51,990 nucleotides of DNA, from positions 1 to 51,990 of the forward strand of contig JASGCQ010000007.1 of assembly GCA_030054025.1 (NCBI GenBank), read 5' to 3'. This DNA is from Phycisphaerales bacterium. GTDB lineage: Bacteria > Bacteroidota > Bacteroidia > Chitinophagales > Chitinophagaceae. The position numbers and the translations under genes are program-made. Under the pieces are notes generated by a model. That model did no database searches and was not told where the DNA came from. It worked only from the letters and a program-made list of their open reading frames with translations. This document shows, piece by piece, positions 45,008 through 51,990 of this stretch (positions within the stretch are counted from its first letter, which is position 1; the number at the start of each line of letters is the position of its first letter).

Positions 45008-45637
45008 ATGAAAAAGTTATTCTTATTGATTGCCACAGTTGCAATAACTGTGCCTGCTATGGCTCAAAAATCCAAAAAACAGAACAAGGCAAAGCAAGGC
45101 GAAGCTGCACCTGAATCAGTTGGCGTTAAAGATGAAATACAAGAAACTGTTGCCATGCACGAGCATAGCAGAGTGACCAATATGCACCATTTGCTCATGC
45201 AATGGGCCGGACATTGGAGTGAAGAAATTAAAGTATGGACTAATCCAGATCAGGAACCAGGTATTATGAAAACGGAACGCGATGGCAGAGTAGTAGCTGA
45301 GGGCAGGTTTTTAGTATCAACTATTATGGGGCACAATGGACTTGCGCCATACGAGGCTCAGTCTGTAACTGGCTATGATAATTCGAAAAAAGTATTTGTA
45401 AAAACTTGGTTTGATAATTTAGGCACCAGCATCTTGGTTTTGGAAGGAGTGTATGACGAGAAAAGTCACATTATTGATTTTAGAGGTACTACAACCGACC
45501 CAAGGACTAAATTACCCGTAAAAGTACATCAGATATTGCGCATGGCAGACCCCAACAACCAAATTTTGGAAGTCTATGTCGAAGTAAAAGAAGGCAAAGA
45601 AATAAAGTCGATGGAAGTTAGATCCCTTCGTCGCTAA
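45008..45637 (+). CDS. exported DUF1579 family protein
   Basis: 209 residues with a signal peptide (MKKLFLLIATVAITVPAMAQ) and a Lys-rich linker. A lipocalin-like DUF1579 domain follows: LLMQWAGHWSEEIKVWTNPD, RDGRVVAEGRFLVSTIMG, PYEAQSVTGYDNSKKVFVKT, GVYDEKSHIIDFRGTTTDP. The biochemical role of the family is unknown. The M20 dipeptidase gene follows by 43 bases and may share its promoter. Confidence 0.85.
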   Translation: MKKLFLLIATVAITVPAMAQKSKKQNKAKQGEAAPESVGVKDEIQETVAMHEHSRVTNMHHLLMQWAGHWSEEIKVWTNPDQEPGIMKTERDGRVVAEGRFLVSTIMGHNGLAPYEAQSVTGYDNSKKVFVKTWFDNLGTSILVLEGVYDEKSHIIDFRGTTTDPRTKLPVKVHQILRMADPNNQILEVYVEVKEGKEIKSMEVRSLRR

Positions 45638-45680
45638 TTATTGACTAGTATTATATACCTAACATAAAAAATATCAATTA

Positions 45681-47051
45681 ATGCAAGTTTGGAATGATTA
45701 TTTGGCTCAAAATAAGGAGCGTTTTTTAGAAGAATTATTTGCCCTTTTGCGTATTCCCTCTGTGAGCGCAGACAGTAAATACAAAAATGATGTAGCACGA
45801 TGCGCCGATGCGGTAAAAGAAAGTCTTATTAGTGCTGGTGTGGATAAGGCTGAAATATGCCCTACCGATGGGCATCCTATTGTGTATGCCGAAAAATTAA
45901 TCAACGCTAATTTGCCCACTGTTTTGGTTTATGGTCATTACGACGTACAACCTGCAGACCCTTTAGAATTGTGGGCTAGTGGTCCTTTTGAACCAGTAAT
46001 TAAGGATGGTAAAATTTTTGCTCGCGGTGCTTGCGATGATAAAGGACAAATGTTTATGCATGTGAAAGCCTTTGAAGTGTTGGCTAAAACCAATACGCTT
46101 TTTTGCAACGTAAAATTTATGATTGAGGGCGAAGAAGAGGTAGGTTCTTCAAATTTGGGACTCTTCTTAGAAAATAATAAAGAAAAACTAAAAGCAGATA
46201 TCGTTTTGGTTTCTGATACTTCCATGATTAGCATGGAGCATCCCAGTCTCGAAACAGGATTGCGGGGATTGGCTTATATGGAGGTAGAAGTGGTAGGTCC
46301 TAATAGAGACTTACACAGTGGTGTGTATGGTGGCGCAGTGGCTAATCCTATCAATATACTTTGTAAAATGATTGCCTCTTTGCACGATGAAAATAATCAC
46401 ATCACCATTCCTGCTTTTTATGATAAGGTAGAAGATTTGAGTACAGAAGATCGAGCTGCTCTCAATGCTGCACCCTTTGATTTGAAGGAGTATCAAGAAG
46501 AATTGGGTATTAAAGAAGTATGGGGAGAGAAAGGATACACCACGCTCGAGCGCACGGGTACACGTCCAACGCTTGATGTAAACGGTATTTGGGGTGGTTA
46601 CATCGGCGAAGGAGCCAAAACGGTATTGCCTTCTAAGGCAAATGCTAAAATTTCGATGCGCTTGGTTCCGCATCAAAGCTCAGATGAGATTGCAGCTTTA
46701 TTTCAAAGTCATTTTGAAAGCATTGCGCCTGCGCATGTGCAGGTTACCGTTAAAGCACACCATGGTGGAGAGCCTGTTGTTACCCCCACAGATTCTATAG
46801 CTTATAAAGCTGCTGCAAAGGCAATTCAGACTGCATTCGGAAAAGATCCTATTCCTACACGTGGTGGTGGCAGTATTCCTATTATTGCTTTGTTTGAGCG
46901 CAGCTTGGGTCTCAAAACCGTATTGATGGGCTTTGGCTTGGATAATGATAATATTCATTCGCCCAACGAAAAGTATGATTTGGCTAATTATTATAAAGGC
47001 ATAGAGACAATACCTTATTTCCATAAGTATTTTGCCGAAATGATTCAATAA
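45681..47051 (+). CDS. M20-family metallo-dipeptidase
   Basis: 456 residues. Zinc ligands and catalytic residues of the M20 family are visible: VYGHYDVQPADPLELW (H86, D88), RGACDDKGQMFMH (D119/D120), IEGEEEVGSSN (E151-E153), VLVSDTSMI, and the C-terminal GFGLDNDNIHSPNEKYDL with its His. The dimerisation (lid) domain lies between, with LRGLAYMEVEVVGPNRDLHSG. It is a cytosolic dipeptidase of the carnosinase/DUG1-like branch, with no signal peptide. Confidence 0.93.
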   Translation: MQVWNDYLAQNKERFLEELFALLRIPSVSADSKYKNDVARCADAVKESLISAGVDKAEICPTDGHPIVYAEKLINANLPTVLVYGHYDVQPADPLELWASGPFEPVIKDGKIFARGACDDKGQMFMHVKAFEVLAKTNTLFCNVKFMIEGEEEVGSSNLGLFLENNKEKLKADIVLVSDTSMISMEHPSLETGLRGLAYMEVEVVGPNRDLHSGVYGGAVANPINILCKMIASLHDENNHITIPAFYDKVEDLSTEDRAALNAAPFDLKEYQEELGIKEVWGEKGYTTLERTGTRPTLDVNGIWGGYIGEGAKTVLPSKANAKISMRLVPHQSSDEIAALFQSHFESIAPAHVQVTVKAHHGGEPVVTPTDSIAYKAAAKAIQTAFGKDPIPTRGGGSIPIIALFERSLGLKTVLMGFGLDNDNIHSPNEKYDLANYYKGIETIPYFHKYFAEMIQ

Positions 47052-47071
47052 TAATCACTTAGAATAATTAG

Positions 47072-47104
47072 AAACGCCGTTCAATCATGATTGAACGGCG
47101 TTTT
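47072..47104. terminator. bidirectional terminator between the dipeptidase and SulP genes
   Basis: A 32-base perfect palindrome (arms AAACGCCGTTCAATCA / TGATTGAACGGCGTTT) with T-runs on the plus side. It sits between two convergent genes and would end both transcripts. Confidence 0.8.
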
Positions 47105-47121
47105 CTTTTGAGGTAATTAGC

Positions 47122-49311
47122 TTATAGTAACTCTTCAAAATAGACCTCACCTGTAGCAATATTGTGGTAGGCGCTCACAATACCAATTTCTTTTTTTTCA
47201 ATTCTTTTTTTTAAATAATTACTTTGGTCTAAAATTTCTTTTACTGAGTTTTGAGCATTAGCTTTTGCTACTTTTTCTAGTACCTCATTTTCATTGGCAC
47301 CATCTACTTTTGGGTAACATCCGCAATTTTTGGCTACCTGTTGTATCTTGGCAGTTATCCGATGCATTTGGTCTTCCATTACATTATCCAAAGAAAGTGC
47401 TACCGCACCACAATTGGAATGTCCCTTTACAACAATCAATTTTGCGCCTAGTTTTTTTACTGCAATCTCGAGGCTGCCAATGATTTCTGGATTGATAATA
47501 TTGCCAGCAATACGGATGGTCAACAAATCTCCAATTCCTGCATCAAATAATATTTCGGGAGAAGTTCTACTGTCTATACAGCCTATCAATACCGCCATAG
47601 GGTTTTGTCCTAATGCCGTTGCATTTATTTGATGTAAATGATATTTGTCTGTTGATTCACCATTGATAAATCGTCTGTTTCCTATTTTTAATAAATCTAA
47701 TACCTCTTGTGGGCTCAGTTTTTGTTGTGTTTCCTTATCCAATACATTGATAAATTGGATATGGTCGTTTAATTTGTATTTGTCCTTTAAACCCAAGATA
47801 TTCAGTTGAATATTGCGCTCGGGTGCCACTACATTTTTAAAATCATCTATTAATTCTAAAACGTCATTATCTATATAGTCTGAATAGGTAGCATCAATCA
47901 ACACTTTTGTATTTTGAGGAACAGCCCACAATGCATTCTTGACAGACGCTTTATTGAAGAAGGAAACCTGATTGGGTAATTCTAATTTTACAACCTCGCC
48001 AATATGTAATTTGCTTTTCCCTTTTACAAATGGGTTCAAAAAATTACTTCTGAGCAAATAAAATATACTGATTAAAAGCCCAACAACAACGCCGATTAAT
48101 AAATCGGTGAATACAATGGTGATGATAGTGACCACAAATGGAATAAACTGTTCCCAGCCTTTCTGATACATTTCTTTGAAAATAGAAATCTTTGCTAGCT
48201 TATAACCCGTCATAATGAGGATGGCTGCCAATGAAGCCAGTGGTATCAGATTTAATACAGGACTGAGTGAAATAACACTAAGCAGCATAAACACACCATG
48301 CAGGATACTAGATAGCTTTGTTTTGTTGCCCGATTGGATGTTTACAGAGCTTCTTACAATCACGGAGGTAATCGGAATGCCTCCCAAAACACCAGCAAAA
48401 ATATTACCAACACCTTGCGCTATGAGTTCTTTGTTAGGTTTTGATTCTCTTTTGATGGGATCAATTTTGTCAACAGCCTCGATGTTCAATAACGTTTCTA
48501 AAGAAGCCACAATGGCAATTGTAAAAGCAACTATCCAAATATGTTTATTGCCTAAATTACTCATAGCAGGCAAATGGATAAAAGAGCCTAAAGCATTTGT
48601 ATTTAATGTTGGGATGTTTACCAAATGGCTTGCTTGCAAGGACAATGCGGGAAAATAACGCTGAAAGCCAAGATTGAGTAGTACTCCTAATAGCACAACA
48701 AACAATGATGCAGGAATGAATTTCAATTTTTTGCCCAACAATTTATCCCAAAATGCCAATATGAAAATAGATATGGAAGCAATAATAATAGCTCCTGGAG
48801 TGATAAAATTGACCGCACTCAGTAATTCGGAAAAAGTGTTTTCTCCATCTTTTTGAAAAAAAGTAAAATCATCCTCCGCATCTCTGTCGAATCCTATGGC
48901 ATGAGGTATTTGCTTTAAAATCAAAATGATGCCGATTGCCGCCAACAGTCCTTTAATTACATTATTGGGTACATAGTTGGCAATAGCCCCTGCTTTTGTA
49001 ATACCCATGATGAGTTGGATGAAGCCCGCAAGTACTACCGCAGTTAAAAATATTTCGAAAGCCCCTAGTTGCGTAATAGAAGCTAAAACAACTGCTGTAA
49101 GACCCGCCGCAGGACCGCTTACACTGGTTTGAGATTTACTTAAAATCCCAACAACAACTCCTCCAATCACTCCTGATATAATACCTGAAAGTAAGGGCGC
49201 CCCAGAGGCTAGGGCTACACCCAAACATAATGGGAGTGCTACTAAGAATACAACAATGCTAGAGAGGAGGTCTGCTTTAAAATCTGAAAGCGATATGTTT
49301 TTTGAATGCAT
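47122..49311 (-). CDS. SulP-type anion transporter fused to beta-carbonic anhydrase
   Basis: 729 residues in three parts. Residues about 1-430 are a SulP/SLC26 membrane domain (LVALPLCLGVALASGAPL, GPAAGLTAVV, LETLLNIEAVDKIDPIKRES, GLLGGIPITSVIVRSSVN-like). Residues about 440-525 are a degenerate STAS-like domain (TKVLIDATYSDYIDNDVLEL). Residues about 535-729 are a beta-carbonic anhydrase with zinc ligands C578, D580/R582 (CIDSRT), H631 and C634 (HSNC). This fusion is known in bacteria and is thought to pair bicarbonate transport with CO2 hydration. The zinc set is complete, so catalysis is likely. The transported ion is inferred. Confidence 0.93.
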   Translation of the reverse strand: MHSKNISLSDFKADLLSSIVVFLVALPLCLGVALASGAPLLSGIISGVIGGVVVGILSKSQTSVSGPAAGLTAVVLASITQLGAFEIFLTAVVLAGFIQLIMGITKAGAIANYVPNNVIKGLLAAIGIILILKQIPHAIGFDRDAEDDFTFFQKDGENTFSELLSAVNFITPGAIIIASISIFILAFWDKLLGKKLKFIPASLFVVLLGVLLNLGFQRYFPALSLQASHLVNIPTLNTNALGSFIHLPAMSNLGNKHIWIVAFTIAIVASLETLLNIEAVDKIDPIKRESKPNKELIAQGVGNIFAGVLGGIPITSVIVRSSVNIQSGNKTKLSSILHGVFMLLSVISLSPVLNLIPLASLAAILIMTGYKLAKISIFKEMYQKGWEQFIPFVVTIITIVFTDLLIGVVVGLLISIFYLLRSNFLNPFVKGKSKLHIGEVVKLELPNQVSFFNKASVKNALWAVPQNTKVLIDATYSDYIDNDVLELIDDFKNVVAPERNIQLNILGLKDKYKLNDHIQFINVLDKETQQKLSPQEVLDLLKIGNRRFINGESTDKYHLHQINATALGQNPMAVLIGCIDSRTSPEILFDAGIGDLLTIRIAGNIINPEIIGSLEIAVKKLGAKLIVVKGHSNCGAVALSLDNVMEDQMHRITAKIQQVAKNCGCYPKVDGANENEVLEKVAKANAQNSVKEILDQSNYLKKRIEKKEIGIVSAYHNIATGEVYFEELL

Positions 49312-49397
49312 GAATTTATTTTTATAAAGAGAAACGATTGAATTTAATTACATCAATTTTAATGAGTAGCTATCCTAAGACAAGGATACGCTACGCT

Positions 49398-49748
49398 TTA
49401 TGCATTCGGAGGGGGTATAATAATATTGGGGTAATGACTCATCGCCTTTGAGCTATTGAGCAGAGCATATATTCTTTCATACGACAAGCTTTGACAATCA
49501 GGGCAGGTTTTGAGATTCAAGTATTCTAAGTTTGCAACTAAGTCGTCCTCAACTTCATTTGTATCATCTTCCTCATTTGCATTTTCATTTGCATTTTCGC
49601 TGCTCTTATCGCTTTTGAACTCTTTATAAGGATTTTCAATCTGCTTGCTTATAGAAGCAAACAGCATTTTTATATTATTGATTTTGATAACAAACAATAA
49701 TGTGAAACACACGAATAATATGTACGCCAAATTTTTCAACTCTTGCAA
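49398..49748 (-). CDS. small membrane-anchored protein, unknown
   Basis: 116 residues. One N-terminal membrane helix (YILFVCFTLLFVIKI, about 9-23) is followed by an acidic Asn/Glu-rich linker (NANENANEEDDTNEVEDD) and a short C-terminal part with CPDCQ (CxxC), which could bind zinc or form a disulfide. It ends in a Pro-rich IIIPPPNA. I do not recognise a family. It stands between the SulP fusion and the TSUP transporter on the same strand. Confidence 0.6.
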   Translation of the reverse strand: MQELKNLAYILFVCFTLLFVIKINNIKMLFASISKQIENPYKEFKSDKSSENANENANEEDDTNEVEDDLVANLEYLNLKTCPDCQSLSYERIYALLNSSKAMSHYPNIIIPPPNA

Positions 49749-49881
49749 ATAAACAACCCTAGTTCCAAAGTTAAAAATAAATGTGGGCCTTTCACTTTTG
49801 TTTATGAGTCCTATTTTTATTCGTCAGTACATCTTGGATATGGTTTGCGGCCTGTTTTCATAAAAGGGATATTATACTCGA

Positions 49882-50619
49882 TTATACTAAAGCTTTTATC
49901 AAAGTGCCAATGCCAGTGAGCAAAACTAGCATCAACACAATGGATTTGAATTGCGCATCTGACATTTTTACCAATATTTTTTTGCCTATCCAAGATCCGA
50001 TAAAACTGACAATAAATAAGATGGGAATCAGATACAAATCGTGATAATGAATGTATCCATTGAAATAATAGACCACACTTCTAGTGGAGTCAATGCCCAA
50101 ATCAATCATGGCAGATGTAGCAATAAATACCTCTGTCTTGATATTGAATGCAGCAAGAGTAATCCCTCGGATAGCACCACCTGTGCCAATGAGTCCTGCA
50201 ATAAAGCCCGAAATAGCTCCTCCTCTAATTGAATTGCCAAGAGTAGGTTGTAGTTTCCATTTTTTGAAGATTAATAAGATTAGGCTGGTTAGCATTAAGA
50301 ATATTGCCAAGCCTATTTCCAGCATTTCTGTATTGAGCTTCTTACTTAACAAAGCACCAATAATGACAAAGATGACCGCTGGTAGACCAATACGAATCAC
50401 CAATTGTTTGTCAAATCCCTTGCGGAATAGGATAATTTTATTGATGTTGCTCGTAACATGAAATAGAGCGGTAATACCCAATACAGAATGAAAATCTAAA
50501 AAATAAGAAGCGATGGGAACAAATAATAATGAAGAGCCAAAACCACCAATAGTTCCCAATATTTCGGCAATTAAAGCCAAAATAATAAAATAGGGTAAAT
50601 GTTCCATCGTCTGCATCAT
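49882..50619 (-). CDS. TSUP (TauE/SafE) family membrane transporter
   Basis: 245 residues from the ATG at 50619 (MMQTMEHLPYFIILALIAEI); the frame is open upstream only to a TTG. About eight membrane helices are visible, in two repeats with the motif GTIGGFGSSLLFVP and its partner GLIGTGGAIRGITLAAF, typical of TSUP. Family members export or import sulfite, sulfonates or other small anions; the substrate is not evident. A SulP transporter is nearby but not shown to be linked. Confidence 0.87.
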   Translation of the reverse strand: MMQTMEHLPYFIILALIAEILGTIGGFGSSLLFVPIASYFLDFHSVLGITALFHVTSNINKIILFRKGFDKQLVIRIGLPAVIFVIIGALLSKKLNTEMLEIGLAIFLMLTSLILLIFKKWKLQPTLGNSIRGGAISGFIAGLIGTGGAIRGITLAAFNIKTEVFIATSAMIDLGIDSTRSVVYYFNGYIHYHDLYLIPILFIVSFIGSWIGKKILVKMSDAQFKSIVLMLVLLTGIGTLIKALV

Positions 50620-50743
50620 AGCTCGTATTATCTTCAAATATACACTAAATGTCCTTGATAAGAGGTTTATTTAAGATTGAATGTGAGTAGATGTTTTTAT
50701 CCACATGGATCAGAATTTCGAAATAAATGAATTGTCAATTCCT

Positions 50744-50751
50744 TATTTTTG
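50744..50751 (+). promoter_or_regulatory. possible -7 box of recA
   Basis: TATTTTTG matches TAnnTTTG and lies 41 bases before the recA start. The -33 element is unclear (TTTCG at about 50717). I see no LexA-type operator. Confidence 0.4.
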
Positions 50752-50792
50752 AACAATATTCAAATTCGTAATTCTAAACTCAATTCTATACA

Positions 50793-51785
50793 ATGGCAGC
50801 AGATGACAAACAAAAAGTATTAAAACTTGCGCTCGATAAAATTGAAAAGGACTTTGGTAAAGGTTCTGTAATGCTTTTGGGCGACAAACAAAACGAAACA
50901 ATTGATGTAATCAGTACTGGTTCTTTGGGTCTTGATGTGGCCTTGGGTGTGGGCGGATTGCCCCGAGGAAGGGTAATTGAAATTTATGGTCCAGAATCTT
51001 CGGGTAAAACCACGATTGCCATTCATACCATTGCCGAAGCACAAAAGAAAGGGGGAATTTGTGCTATTATAGATGCAGAACATGCCTTCGATACCAGCTA
51101 TGCCCGCAAGTTGGGAGTAGATGTAGATAATTTGATTATTTCTCAGCCCGATTACGGCGAGCAGGCCTTGGAAATAGCCGACCGATTGATTTCTTCAGGC
51201 GCAGTAGATGTAGTAGTGGTGGACTCCGTAGCGGCATTGGTGCCCAAGAGCGAACTCGAAGGAGAGATGGGCGATAGCAAAATGGGATTGCACGCACGCC
51301 TGATGAGCCAAGCATTGCGTAAATTGACCGCTACCATCTCTCGTACAGGATGTTGCTGTATTTTTATCAATCAGCTACGAGAAAAAATCGGTGTTATGTT
51401 TGGTAATCCTGAGACCACTACTGGTGGTAATGCTCTTAAATTCTACGCTTCTGTACGCTTAGATATACGCCGTGTAAGCCAAATCAAAGATGGAGATGTA
51501 GCCACAGGAAACCGTACCCGAGTGAAAGTGGTGAAAAACAAAGTTTCTCCACCATTCCGCCAAGTAGAATTTGACCTCGTTTTTGGCGAAGGTATTAGCA
51601 AAATAGGCGAGATTATTGATATGGGCGTAGAGCTATCTATCCTCAACAAAAGCGGTTCTTGGTTTAGCTATGGTGATACTAAAATAGGGCAGGGTAGAGA
51701 TGCCGTAAAGAGCTTCTTGCAAGACAACCCCGAGGTAGCAACAGAAATAGAAGCCAAAATTCGCGAGGCTTTGAAAACGAAATAG
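50793..51785 (+). CDS. recA: recombinase RecA
   Basis: 330 residues, the usual bacterial length. Walker A is GPESSGKT (66-73), and MAW-type motifs are [55 protein letters not shown] and [19 protein letters not shown]. The C-terminus lacks the very acidic tail of E. coli RecA. It forms filaments on single-stranded DNA for recombination and repair. It stands alone, with its own promoter and terminator, and reads intact. Confidence 0.98.
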   Translation: MAADDKQKVLKLALDKIEKDFGKGSVMLLGDKQNETIDVISTGSLGLDVALGVGGLPRGRVIEIYGPESSGKTTIAIHTIAEAQKKGGICAIIDAEHAFDTSYARKLGVDVDNLIISQPDYGEQALEIADRLISSGAVDVVVVDSVAALVPKSELEGEMGDSKMGLHARLMSQALRKLTATISRTGCCCIFINQLREKIGVMFGNPETTTGGNALKFYASVRLDIRRVSQIKDGDVATGNRTRVKVVKNKVSPPFRQVEFDLVFGEGISKIGEIIDMGVELSILNKSGSWFSYGDTKIGQGRDAVKSFLQDNPEVATEIEAKIREALKTK

Positions 51786-51810
51786 GTTTCAACTCAGCAT
51801 GATAATTTGA

Positions 51811-51840
51811 AAAATGCCTTCGCATCAGCGAGGGCATTTT
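51811..51840 (+). terminator. terminator after recA
   Basis: A 13-bp stem AAAATGCCTTCGC / GCGAGGGCATTTT (one G-T pair) with loop ATCA, 25 bases after the recA stop. From 51841 to the window end I see no gene. Confidence 0.75.
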
Positions 51841-51990
51841 AGCTTGAGCAGTAAATGATTTTATCTAATACAAATTTAACATCCGAATGACGTAGTGTAT
51901 AAATCCCATCTTGTTATAGAAGCTACGGTTTGGTTAGAGCTATTTTTGATTATTTGTGCCACTGCAATTGCTTTTAATTCGAGGGTTTCA

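Overview
The window comes from the chromosome of a Bacteroidota bacterium, most likely from the Chitinophagales/Sphingobacteriales side of the phylum; the order is inferred, not proven. The evidence is two type IX secretion cargo proteins (one with a CHU_C/gliding-motility C-terminal domain, one with a Por-type sorting tail), a TonB receptor with a carboxypeptidase-like N-terminal domain, near absence of Shine-Dalgarno sequences, and repeated promoters of the Bacteroidota form TTTG-N19-21-TAnnTTTG (before the tRNA, purH and a DUF1579 gene).

Layout. 0-5.1 kb: a large PKD-domain surface protein, a small lipoprotein and a response regulator. 5.1-6.1 kb: tRNA-Leu(UAG) and a decayed IS4-like element. 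6.1-9.4 kb: a probable metal-uptake cassette (His-rich small protein, TonB receptor, lipoprotein). 9.5-14.3 kb: tamB. 14.3-24.3 kb: a type II-C CRISPR-Cas locus. 24.5-25.6 kb: a doubly truncated tsaD fragment next to an IS5-like remnant. 25.6-31.5 kb: MoxR ATPase, MazG, SDR, LemA and two TPM proteins, a DUF4421 outer-membrane protein and a redoxin. 31.8-39.4 kb: a 2537-residue NHL/Ig-like repeat protein. 39.5-52 kb: mostly housekeeping genes (SET protein, purH, pabB-like, purA, DUF1579, M20 dipeptidase, SulP-carbonic anhydrase fusion, TSUP transporter, recA).

The CRISPR locus is the most interesting part. On the minus strand run cas9 (1298 aa), a broken HU-family gene, cas1 and cas2. A tracrRNA diverges from the cas9 start. 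It has a 16-nt anti-repeat, three hairpins and an exact TAnnTTTG box just upstream. The array (46-bp repeats, 29-30 bp spacers, 43 full repeats in the main block) is oriented on the plus strand, convergent with cas2, and a bidirectional terminator lies between them. Beyond the far end of the main block lies an 826-bp piece of phage DNA (N-terminal third of a tail tape-measure gene, plus the end of the gene before it). It is bounded on each side by an intact repeat, with the junction exactly at the repeat edge. Further out come one 29-bp spacer and a half repeat, about 30 bp from the tamB start. A phage fragment of this size sitting where a spacer should be is the best candidate here for something undescribed.

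Coordinates include stop codons. Family names rest on reading motifs by eye; no searches were run.
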